NCBI GenBank assembly: GCA_964436005.1
Contig: CAYTBK010000004.1
Span: forward strand, 1-64,000
DNA from: JAGNHB01 sp964436005
GTDB lineage: Bacteria; Acidobacteriota; JAAYUB01
DNA: 64,000 bases
Direction: 5' to 3'
This document shows positions 1 through 7,626 of the stretch, one piece after another. Under the pieces are notes generated by a model that had not been told where the DNA came from, made no database searches, and saw nothing but the letters and a program-made list of their open reading frames with translations. Each line of letters begins with the position of its first letter. Positions within the stretch are counted from its first letter, which is position 1. The position numbers and the translations under genes were made by a program.

Positions 1-2
1 AC

Positions 3-62
3 GTCGGCCAGCGCTGGCTCCACGCCTTCCGCTTCGCACGCCTCGCCTTCGGCGGAGGTTGA
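3..62 (+). CDS. possible C-terminal tail of a gene entering from the left edge
   Basis: Frame 3 is open from the window edge to TGA at 60-62 and encodes about 19 residues rich in Phe, Arg, Ala and Gly. It ends 10 bp before the stop of the convergent FGE-like gene. Too short to assign a family; it could also be non-coding. Confidence 0.25.
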   Translation, partial: VGQRWLHAFRFARLAFGGG

Positions 63-71
63 GGCCAAAAA

Positions 72-1520
72 TCATTGAATGATCAGGCAGACCTCTATCA
101 GGTCCACGATATCGATGGCCCCATCGCAATTGGCGTCCATAGCGGATTCGAGAAACCTCTTGGGCACCTTCCGACCGGCAAACCAATCGAGCATGAGGTC
201 GTAATCTTTGACGTTGATGACGCCATCTATATTCACGTCACCCATCATGTCCACTTCGACGGTTTCACTGTCCACGTAGCCGCAGTCGGAGAACACCCTG
301 ACCCAGAACGTTTCCATCCTGGTAAGGAAATTGGTGACAAGATTCGGGGAGTCGCTTCCCAGCGGGTACGAGGTGATGCCACGCCCCCCCAGGTACCATT
401 GATATCGGAGAGATCCCGTACCTTCCGCCTCAACATGAAGATTCGCTTTGTCCCTGTAACAGACCGATGACGGGCCGAAAGGCTGGCGAATGATCACCGG
501 AGGAGGGCATAGGCTGATTGTCCTCACCAGTCGGAATCCCAAGGAGGTGCTCCTGTACTGCGGGAAAGCATGCCATCGATTGGCGGAGCGGGCGCAAGAG
601 GCGAAAAGATCCCAGGAACCGCCCCGGACAGCCTTTGCCGAACCTGAGGAATCTCCCCGGTAATCCACCTGCGCACCTGCTGGATAGTTCCAGACCCAAT
701 CCCAGCACCATTCCTGAACATTCCCATGCACATCATGGATGTTCCATGGATTGGCCTGCTTTGTTCCGACTGTTTCCGTATGGCCACCGGAGTTTGGGAA
801 AAACCAGGCAGCCTCTTCCAGGGATGGATACAATCCGGGAATATCAGTTAAACCGCATGTTGTTATAGAATAATATAGTTCCGTTTTCCAAAACGGGGTG
901 AGAGTACCCGCCCGGCAGAAATATTCCCATTCCGCTTCCGTGGGAAGCCGATAACCGCCTGCATGAAAATTGCACCATATCCGGCCGGTACAGACATTCT
1001 GGTCTGTCAGGGGAACCAGGAAGGAGGAATCCTTGTAATAGCAGGGCGTCAACCCATTCTGCACAGAGAGAAGGTTGGCAAAAACCACTGCCTCGTACCA
1101 AGTGACCCGCTGTACAGGATCGTTGGCTCCAGGGCTCACCGATTCGTCAGAGCGATCGTCAGGAAGAGTCGTTTGAACGCCTTGAAGGGTCGCCCACATC
1201 AAGCGTGTCACTTCCGTTTCCATTACAGCCAGGGGCAAAGTCAGGGTATGGGAGAAAGTCGGCCCCTCGTCAACGTCCCGGCAGGGCTCCCCTTCCGGCG
1301 ATCCCTGAATAAAGCTGCCATCCGGCACGCGCCTCATGTTACCAACGATTGGATCCACGCCCACAAGCTCTCCCGCTTCTCCGAAACCGACATATAGGCG
1401 AATTTCCCCCTCCGTGTCCATCATTGTGGAATACCGCTGAGCGTAGGACCCGGCGCAGAAAACGAGGGCCAACAAAGCAAGCAGCCAGAACAGGCGGAAC
1501 AATCTTGGCGTCCAGAGCAT
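72..1520 (-). CDS. secreted FGE-sulfatase-family protein with Ig-like and dockerin-like C-terminus
   Basis: 482 residues. A signal peptide (hydrophobic run after MLWTPRLFRLFW) precedes a formylglycine-generating-enzyme/SUMF1-type domain at about 60-335, recognised by the elements YRLPTEAEWEY, DVHGNVQEWCWD and RGGSWDLFASCARSANR and the terminal GFRLVR. An Ig-like stretch (about 340-425, with YQWYLGG) follows. The end carries two dockerin/EF-hand-like calcium loops (GDVNIDGVINVKDYD and MDANCDGAIDIVDL). Family proteins either oxidise Cys to formylglycine or are non-catalytic binding modules; catalysis is not proven here. The dockerin end suggests extracellular protein attachment. An AAGGAGG ribosome site lies just upstream of the ATG. 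Confidence 0.85.
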   Translation of the reverse strand: MLWTPRLFRLFWLLALLALVFCAGSYAQRYSTMMDTEGEIRLYVGFGEAGELVGVDPIVGNMRRVPDGSFIQGSPEGEPCRDVDEGPTFSHTLTLPLAVMETEVTRLMWATLQGVQTTLPDDRSDESVSPGANDPVQRVTWYEAVVFANLLSVQNGLTPCYYKDSSFLVPLTDQNVCTGRIWCNFHAGGYRLPTEAEWEYFCRAGTLTPFWKTELYYSITTCGLTDIPGLYPSLEEAAWFFPNSGGHTETVGTKQANPWNIHDVHGNVQEWCWDWVWNYPAGAQVDYRGDSSGSAKAVRGGSWDLFASCARSANRWHAFPQYRSTSLGFRLVRTISLCPPPVIIRQPFGPSSVCYRDKANLHVEAEGTGSLRYQWYLGGRGITSYPLGSDSPNLVTNFLTRMETFWVRVFSDCGYVDSETVEVDMMGDVNIDGVINVKDYDLMLDWFAGRKVPKRFLESAMDANCDGAIDIVDLIEVCLIIQ

Positions 1521-1552
1521 GAAACCTCCTTCTGGCGAACATCTATGCCGCC

Positions 1553-1582
1553 ATGCTATTCCTTTGTCTACATCTTTGTCAA
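1553..1582 (-). promoter_or_regulatory. sigma70-like promoter of the FGE-like gene
   Basis: On the minus strand TTGACA (1577-1582) is followed after 18 bp by TAGCAT (1553-1558), 33 bp before the ATG at 1520. Seen by eye only. Confidence 0.5.
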
Positions 1583-1761
1583 TCCCTGCCCTTGCGCAAG
1601 GTTTGCGATCAGGTGTGCGGTGTGGTATATGACGGTTGGCGGGAATTGCCGTTAAACAATCGGAGTGGTCGCTACCCTATTCCGTTTCCCATCGGAATCA
1701 GGCCAAGGGGGCCACACCGTTTCAAACAGACTCAGCAAGGAAGAACAACTGGAGGAATGGA

Positions 1762-2841
1762 ATGAGAACAGGCATCGTTGGCCTCAAGCAAGTCGGCAAA
1801 ACCACGATCTTCAATCTGCTTACCGGCGCAACTGCCGAAACTGGCGCTTCCGCCCGACCGGAAGTGAACACCGGCACGGCCAAAGTTCCAGATACCCGAG
1901 TGGATAAGCTCTCGGCGCTCTTCAAACCAGTGAAAACCACCTGGGCAAGCGCCCAGTACCTGGATCTGCCGGGAGTCGCCGCAGAAGACATGAAGGAAAA
2001 CACTTTTCTGGCCGGTCTCCGGGCCGTCGATGCGCTGGCGCACGTGGTCAGGGCCTTCCACGACGAGTCGGTTCCCCATAGCGCCGGTTCCGTCGACCCA
2101 GCCCGGGATGTGGAAAACATGGAACTTGAAATGATCTTCGCCGACCTGTTCCAGGTGGAACGAAGGCTCGAGCGCCTGGAAAAGGATCTCAAGAAAATCA
2201 AGGACAAGGAACTGCAGGCGGAGCAAGACCTGCTTCTACACTTCAAGGCCCACCTGGAAGCCGAAAAGCCCCTCCGGGAACTCGATCTATCCGCTGAGGA
2301 TGACAGAAGGGTGCGCGGATACACTTTCCTCTCGCAGAAACCGATCCTCCACATCATCAACATGGACGAGGACGACGCATCTGCCCTGAACTGCGCTGCC
2401 TCACAATTCGGCCTTGAATCCTGGGTCGGGAAAAAAGGGGTCGTCATTACCGGAGTGTGCGGAAAGATCGAAGAAGAGATCTCCAAGCTTTCGCAGGAAG
2501 ACGCCCAGGCCTTCATGACTGACCTCGGGATTACCGAGTCTGGTTTGAACCGCCTCCTCCGAGAGAATTACCACCTCCTGGGGCTCATCTCTTTCTTTAC
2601 GGTCGGGGAGGACGAAGTCCGGGCCTGGAGCATCCGGCAGGGAGCCAATGCCCCGCGCGCCGCGGGAACGATCCACACGGATCTCGAGAAAGGTTTCATC
2701 CGGGCCGAGGTCGTCCGCTGCGAAGACCTGCTGATACACGGTTCATTCCACGCGCTGAAGGAAAAAGCACTTTTCCGCCTGGAAGGGAAGGACTACATCT
2801 TACAGGACGGGGATGTGATGCACGTCCGATTCAATGTGTAG
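1762..2841 (+). CDS. ychF: YchF/OLA1-type GTPase (ATPase)
   Basis: 359 residues. The N-terminal G domain has a P-loop GLKQVGKTTIFN and a G3-like DLPGVA. A coiled-coil insertion lies around 125-165 (charged LERLEKDLKKIKDKELQAEQ-type stretch). The C-terminus has the family TGS-region features AWSIRQGANAPRAAGTIHTD, EKGFIRAE and a GKDYILQDGDVMHVRFNV tail. YchF proteins bind the ribosome and hydrolyse ATP in stress responses. The P-loop is atypical: most YchF have PNVGKST where this has KQVGKTT. ATG 1762 is chosen because GGAGG lies 7 bp upstream and because homology starts there; a longer upstream reading is possible but lacks family sequence. Confidence 0.9.
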   Translation: MRTGIVGLKQVGKTTIFNLLTGATAETGASARPEVNTGTAKVPDTRVDKLSALFKPVKTTWASAQYLDLPGVAAEDMKENTFLAGLRAVDALAHVVRAFHDESVPHSAGSVDPARDVENMELEMIFADLFQVERRLERLEKDLKKIKDKELQAEQDLLLHFKAHLEAEKPLRELDLSAEDDRRVRGYTFLSQKPILHIINMDEDDASALNCAASQFGLESWVGKKGVVITGVCGKIEEEISKLSQEDAQAFMTDLGITESGLNRLLRENYHLLGLISFFTVGEDEVRAWSIRQGANAPRAAGTIHTDLEKGFIRAEVVRCEDLLIHGSFHALKEKALFRLEGKDYILQDGDVMHVRFNV

Positions 2842-2851
2842 GGAACCGGCC

Positions 2852-3958
2852 ATGAGCAACTCGAGAATAATCGCCGGGGCAGTTTTGGGAATGATGGTTT
2901 GCTGCTCCCTGGCCTTCACGCAGCTCCCCAAACCGGGGGATGACGCATGGCGCTTCCTGGACAGTGACATCAACTCCCTGGCTCGTCAAGGAGAAGCCGC
3001 CGCAATCAAGGGAGACCTGCAGAAGGCGGAATCCTTTTACCTGGCCTACTTGCAACGGAATAGCAAAAATTCACGTATTCTTTACAATCTCGCTTGTTGT
3101 TATGGTCGGCAAGGCAAGGCGCTTCCGGCCGCCGAAGTCCTCATGCGTGCCGTGAACGCTGGGTTCACAGACATTTCCTTCATTGAAAAAGACCAGGATT
3201 TTGAGAAGGTTCGTTCTTCGGCCGCTTTCCAGGAGGCCCTCAAGCAAGCCCGTCTCGCTGTGTCCGACATGGGCAAGTCACTCTTTGTGGAAGCGCCCCG
3301 CATGATGACCTGCCGATACCGGCTCCCCGCCGACTTCAGGCCGGACCAGGCCTGCCCGCTCGTCATCGGTCTGCACGGCAACGGTGGAAATGCAGAAATC
3401 TTTCTGCGTTCCCTGCCGGCGGAAATTTTTCGGGACATGATCTGCGCGGCGCCGGAAGGAGCATACGCGAGGTGGGACTTAGCCTATCTGCCGGGGAAAT
3501 CTTGCAGCTGGTTCCTGGAAGGCGTCGACAAGTCTCTATGGTCCAAAGTGGATCCGCCGACAGAAAAATACCTTCTCAATGTCATTGCGGCCTTCAACAG
3601 CCAGTTCAAGATCTCAGGAGTGTACCTGCTGGGTTTCTCCCAAGGTGTTGCGGCAGCGTACATGACCGGCATTCACAACCCGTCTCAAATCAAGGGGATC
3701 CTGGCTTTCAGCGGCGATTTCCCCGAGGAGTTGGTTTCGACCCAGGATCTGCAGAAGGGAAAAGACATTCCGGTCTTCATCTCCCACGGGAAGTCAGATA
3801 CCGCCATCAAAGAGTCGTTCAGTCTCAAAGCGCTGGAGTTGCTCCAGCAGCACGGTTACGATGTGCAGTTCTGCTCCTTCGATGCCGGACACGTTATCCC
3901 CCCTGACGTCCTGAAAAAAGCTGCCTCCTGGATCCGGGAAAAGAAAGCGAAACCATGA
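2852..3958 (+). CDS. secreted TPR plus alpha/beta-hydrolase (esterase/phospholipase-like)
   Basis: 368 residues. A signal peptide ends near SLAFTQ. A TPR-like segment (about 35-105, with NSRILYNLACCYGRQGKA) precedes an alpha/beta-hydrolase domain. The oxyanion-loop motif is LVIGLHGNGGN, the nucleophile elbow is LLGFSQGVAAAYM (Ser) and the catalytic His is in FDAGHVIP. The acidic residue is probably in HGKSDTAI. This resembles predicted carboxylesterases of the phospholipase/carboxylesterase family; the substrate is unknown. The start lies 10 bp after ychF, so co-transcription is likely. An earlier in-frame GTG at 2834 overlapping ychF is possible, but the signal peptide fits the ATG. Confidence 0.8.
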   Translation: MSNSRIIAGAVLGMMVCCSLAFTQLPKPGDDAWRFLDSDINSLARQGEAAAIKGDLQKAESFYLAYLQRNSKNSRILYNLACCYGRQGKALPAAEVLMRAVNAGFTDISFIEKDQDFEKVRSSAAFQEALKQARLAVSDMGKSLFVEAPRMMTCRYRLPADFRPDQACPLVIGLHGNGGNAEIFLRSLPAEIFRDMICAAPEGAYARWDLAYLPGKSCSWFLEGVDKSLWSKVDPPTEKYLLNVIAAFNSQFKISGVYLLGFSQGVAAAYMTGIHNPSQIKGILAFSGDFPEELVSTQDLQKGKDIPVFISHGKSDTAIKESFSLKALELLQQHGYDVQFCSFDAGHVIPPDVLKKAASWIREKKAKP

Positions 3959-4870
3959 TCATTGCGGCTTCGACCGCCCGCTCGAAACAGTACTCGAGTC
4001 CAATGGACTCCAATGCCATGTCGCCTCCCGCTCGGCCGCGGTTTCGTTTTTTTCGTCCGCAGGATCGAAGCATCCCGAGCGATAGCCTTCGAGGTCCACG
4101 GTGACAAACCGGTACCCTAATGCCTTGAACCGGCTGACCAAGACCTGCCGAACCGGCGCATCGAGCAGGACGCCAAAATCGGCAGGGTCCATTTCAATGC
4201 GCGCAGTGTCTCCGTGGTCGCGCAATCGGTATTGCTTCAATCCCATCTCCTGAAGGAATTTTTCCCCGTTTTCCACCCGGGCGAGTTTTTCCGGCGTCAA
4301 AAGGGTATCGTAAGGGAAGCGGGTGGCCAGGCACGGCTGAGAAGGTTTTCCAGCCGTGGGCAGTCCGGCGCGGGCCGACAAGAGTCGAATCTCCTCTTTC
4401 CCGAGCTCCACTTCGGCCAAGGGGTGCCCGATTCCCAGTTCCATCGCCGCCAGGCGCCCGGGACGATAGGCCTGAGCATCATCAGCATTTTCCCCATCGA
4501 CGATCGCATCCACGCCGAGAGACCGAGCGAGCTCCACGAAATCGGCAAACATCGCCTTCTTGCAATGATAGCAACGGTCAACGCGATTCTCACGGAAGGC
4601 CTCCACGGAAAATGGGTTTTGGGGGACTGTGTGCAAAGGCACACCCAACAGGTCCGCCAGGCTCGCCGCTGCTTGCACCTCGTCATGCTGAAAAGAAACA
4701 CCCGTACCGATGGCGGCCTGTACGTTCTCACCCAAAACCAGCCGGGCGGATCTCAGCAAGTAGGTGCTGTCCACTCCGCCGCTGAAAGCGACGAGAAGAC
4801 TCCTTTTTCCCCGCAAGGCTGCGAGCAGCGATTCCTCTTTTTGCAGCGAGAGCCTCATATTGTCTTCCAT
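3959..4870 (-). CDS. larE: LarE-type ATP-dependent sacrificial sulfur transferase
   Basis: 303 residues. PP-loop motif LVAFSGGVDSTYLL near residue 25 marks an ATP pyrophosphatase, followed by RCYHCKKAMF and DGENADDAQAYRPG, which are diagnostic of LarE. The motif QPCLATRFPYD holds the Cys aligning with the sulfur-donating Cys of known LarE. LarE converts P2CMN to the dithiolated nickel-pincer precursor used by lactate racemase-type LarA enzymes. No larA, larB or larC lies nearby, so partners must be encoded elsewhere. Its TGA overlaps nothing but abuts the esterase TGA in one TGATCA. Start at 4870 rather than the longer upstream reading because similarity begins there. Confidence 0.85.
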   Translation of the reverse strand: MEDNMRLSLQKEESLLAALRGKRSLLVAFSGGVDSTYLLRSARLVLGENVQAAIGTGVSFQHDEVQAAASLADLLGVPLHTVPQNPFSVEAFRENRVDRCYHCKKAMFADFVELARSLGVDAIVDGENADDAQAYRPGRLAAMELGIGHPLAEVELGKEEIRLLSARAGLPTAGKPSQPCLATRFPYDTLLTPEKLARVENGEKFLQEMGLKQYRLRDHGDTARIEMDPADFGVLLDAPVRQVLVSRFKALGYRFVTVDLEGYRSGCFDPADEKNETAAEREATWHWSPLDSSTVSSGRSKPQ

Positions 4871-5017
4871 CTTTTCCGTTCCGGCCTCCGCGACGCCATT
4901 ATCGCCTCCGCCACCGAAATCGGGAAGAGAAATCCCCCAGGCTCCTTTCCCGTCACCCTGGAAAAAAAAGCCATGCTCAGATCTCATGGAGGTCCTGCAA
5001 ACGCCCAAGAAAAGCAA

Positions 5018-5285
5018 TGGACACCCAACAACTGTTCAACCCGATCAACCTCAACATCAGCAACACAACAGCTCGCGACTTCGAAGGCAATAGCCGGATA
5101 TCTTTGGTATATCGGCGTTCAGCATTCCTTGGATTTCTGGGTGTCTTCATTCCTGAGTTATTCGTTGTCCTCGATGCCGTGTCGCCTGTCACCGTTGCTT
5201 AGGCCAGAAGCGGCAAGGGAAGTTCTGGGACAACCGTCCATGGATGTCCCTGACCCGTCCCTGACCCGACGATGGTGGGTGTCCA
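5018..5285. repeat. intergenic core-repeat block I (sparse)
   Basis: The 548-bp divergent gap between larE and the Cys-rich gene holds an exact F core TGGACACCCA at 5018-5027, an 8-bp partial TGGGTGTC at 5138-5145 and an exact R core TGGGTGTCCA at 5276-5285. The order F then R is the same as in all other blocks. I see no convincing gene in the gap. Confidence 0.75.
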
Positions 5286-5418
5286 TGATTTTTCCCGATT
5301 TTCGGGAGCACGGTCCAGCACTTGGAAAAGGCGGCTGGCTTGTATTATCATTGCCCCCAGAAAGGAAAAGGCCGTAAGGCCGGCACCGGAAACATGACAA
5401 CCGGCGCGGGGAGGACAT

Positions 5419-5883
5419 ATGGATTGCCGAATCTGCGGAAACTGGCATGACGGGAACCTGGAAAACGAAACGAATTCGGATCCTGCCTACGGCTGCCGGG
5501 AATTTGGTCCCGGCGTTTTGCGGGAGGATGCCGAAAAGTGCGCCCTGTTCATCAAGCGGGAAAACCTCTTTGTCGAATGCCGGACCTGCGGGCAGACCGT
5601 CCCCCGGGTTTGCGTGCTGTTCGGAGAGTGCGCCAACTGCACCGACTCTGACTGGAAATGCCTGGAGTCCTGCCAGGCCGAGGCCCTCCGGGAAGGCTGT
5701 CGCCATTGGCAACGGCTACAGAAGGAGGGGAAATCCGTGGCGGTAGACGACGAGATCGTGGTCGTGCACCCCGAAGTCGCCCCAACGGCGCCGCCCCAGT
5801 CGCCGCTGTCCATCGCCGCTATTTACGACGCCCACCTGAAGAGCCTGGGCAGGACCGAAGGCCGGCGAAAAGGGAAAAGGTGA
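5419..5883 (+). CDS. cysteine-rich cytoplasmic protein of unknown function
   Basis: 154 residues with about fifteen cysteines, including CRIC at residues 3-6 and a central cluster CRTCGQTVPRVC followed by ECANC and CLESC, suggesting one or more zinc or metal sites. No signal peptide is visible. The last 40 residues are low-complexity and basic. A strong GGGGAGG ribosome site precedes the ATG. It ends 4 bp before the GTG of hflX, so the two are probably translationally coupled. I do not recognise the family. Confidence 0.75.
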   Translation: MDCRICGNWHDGNLENETNSDPAYGCREFGPGVLREDAEKCALFIKRENLFVECRTCGQTVPRVCVLFGECANCTDSDWKCLESCQAEALREGCRHWQRLQKEGKSVAVDDEIVVVHPEVAPTAPPQSPLSIAAIYDAHLKSLGRTEGRRKGKR

Positions 5884-5887
5884 GGCG

Positions 5888-7528
5888 GTGCACATTTACG
5901 GGCTCACCGAAGGATTAAAACACAGTCAGATCAGCGCCCTGGAACGCTTGCAGCGACGCCGCATCCCGCCGCAGATGCTCATCACGCCGGAACTGGCCGC
6001 CCGGATGGCGGAAATTTCGGCGGAAACCGGCCGGCAAGTGGCCGTTCTCCTGAACAGGGCCGGCAGCGTGGAGTACGTGGTCGCCGGGAATGCCAGAAGC
6101 ATCGAGCTCCCCGACCTGAAGCGCTCCCGTGTCGGGCGCAAACGTTTTCGTGGCCTTCGCTGCATCCACACGCACCTGGACGGCTCAGGCCTCTCGCGGG
6201 AAGATTTGACCGACCTGGCACTCCTTCGCCTTGACACCATGAGCGCCCTGGAAGTTTCACCCGACGGCGTTCCCCGCCTCCTTCACACCGCCCACGTTCG
6301 CCCCGCCCCCGCTGCCGGAGAAACCCGAGAGGAAGGTGATTTCTGGACAGTCCTGCCCCCGGTGCATGTCCATAGTCTCGACTTCGATTACCAGGCATTC
6401 ATCCGGGACCTCGAGGCCGAATTTGCCCGAAACGCTCCCGCCGGCCTGGGCGATGAAGACACGGAACGCGCCATCCTCGTGGGGATTACCACCGGAGACC
6501 CGGAGATCGAGCATCTCCGCCTGGAAGAACTCCGGGAACTGTCGCGTACGGCCGGAGCCAACGTGGTGGACGTCTTCCTGCAGCGCCGGAGGAAAATCGA
6601 TCCGAGAACCCTCCTGGGCGAGGGAAAGCTGAGGGAAATCCTTATCCACTCTCTCCAGACCGGCGCTTCCCTGCTCATTTTCAACCAGAACCTTTCCCCC
6701 AACCAGGCCCGGGCCATCAGTCGCGAAACTGACCTGAAAGTGGTGGACCGCACCCAGCTCATCCTCGACATTTTTGCCCGGCGAGCCAGGAGTCAGGAAG
6801 GGAAACTCCAGGTCGAACTGGCGCAACTGAACTATCTGCACCCCCGCCTGGCCGAAGCCGACGACGCCCTGTCTCGGTTGACCGGCGGCATCGGGGCCCG
6901 CGGTCCGGGAGAAACCGTACTGGAAGTAGGGAAGCGACGCATCCGGGATCGAATCGCCTTTCTAGAGGACAAGATCGAGGGGATCCGGAAAGCCAGGACC
7001 CTGCGCCGTCGGCGCCGGAACCGGCGCGCCGTGCCCGTGATCTCCATCGTGGGATATACCAACGCAGGCAAATCCACCCTTTTCAATCGGCTGACCAATG
7101 CCAACGCCCTGGCCGAAGACAAACTTTTCGCCACGCTGGATCCGCTGAACCGACGCCTGCGCCTGCCGGACGGAACGGAAACCGTCCTCTCCGACACGGT
7201 GGGCTTCATCCGGGACCTGCCCAAGGAACTACTGGAAGCATTCAAGGCCACATTGGAAGAAATCGAGGACGCCGACCTGCTCATCCACCTCGTCGATTCC
7301 TACAGCCCGGACAGGGAAGAACAGGTCCACGCGGTGGAAACCCTTCTGCGCGAGTTGTCGCTGGACGACATTCCCCGGCTCTTCGCCTGGAACAAGGCCG
7401 ACCGACTCGATGGCTCGGAGCGCTCCTTCCTTGCCCGTCAGGGCGGCTTCGTCATTTCCTCCCTCACCGGAGAAGGGCTGGAGCCCTTCCTCCGCGAGGT
7501 GGAGTCATTCATCGGTCAGCAGCCTTAA
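5888..7528 (+). CDS. hflX: HflX-type ribosome-associated GTPase
   Basis: 546 residues, longer than many HflX because of an N-terminal extension of about 170 residues. The HflX N-domain includes RTLLGEGKL, LIFNQNLSPNQARAI and VVDRTQLILDIFARRA, then LTGGIGARGPGE. The G domain has G1 GYTNAGKSTLF, G3 DTVGFI and G4 NKAD. HflX splits stalled or stressed 70S ribosomes. The start is GTG at 5888, 4 bp after the Cys-rich gene stop. The long N-terminal region resembles the E. coli-unlike HflX variants seen in other phyla. Confidence 0.92.
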   Translation: MHIYGLTEGLKHSQISALERLQRRRIPPQMLITPELAARMAEISAETGRQVAVLLNRAGSVEYVVAGNARSIELPDLKRSRVGRKRFRGLRCIHTHLDGSGLSREDLTDLALLRLDTMSALEVSPDGVPRLLHTAHVRPAPAAGETREEGDFWTVLPPVHVHSLDFDYQAFIRDLEAEFARNAPAGLGDEDTERAILVGITTGDPEIEHLRLEELRELSRTAGANVVDVFLQRRRKIDPRTLLGEGKLREILIHSLQTGASLLIFNQNLSPNQARAISRETDLKVVDRTQLILDIFARRARSQEGKLQVELAQLNYLHPRLAEADDALSRLTGGIGARGPGETVLEVGKRRIRDRIAFLEDKIEGIRKARTLRRRRRNRRAVPVISIVGYTNAGKSTLFNRLTNANALAEDKLFATLDPLNRRLRLPDGTETVLSDTVGFIRDLPKELLEAFKATLEEIEDADLLIHLVDSYSPDREEQVHAVETLLRELSLDDIPRLFAWNKADRLDGSERSFLARQGGFVISSLTGEGLEPFLREVESFIGQQP

Positions 7529-7573
7529 AATCCCTTGTTCAACAGTCAAACGCATTTTCAACTTCGAGCCTGA

Positions 7574-7590
7574 CCTGGCGGTGCGCCAGG
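7574..7590. terminator. stem-loop between convergent hflX and S9 peptidase
   Basis: CCTGGCG-GTG-CGCCAGG forms a 7-bp GC stem with a 3-nt loop, in the 98-bp gap between convergent genes. A pyrimidine-rich tail but no strong T-tract follows, so intrinsic termination is plausible but unproven. Confidence 0.45.
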
Positions 7591-7626
7591 CTCTTCCCAT
7601 CGGTCCTTCTTCGCCGCTATGACAAC

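Noticed and set aside
5017..5202. Small gene beginning at the F core (61 residues)
   Set aside because: No ribosome site, no recognisable motif, and its start codon is part of the repeat core.
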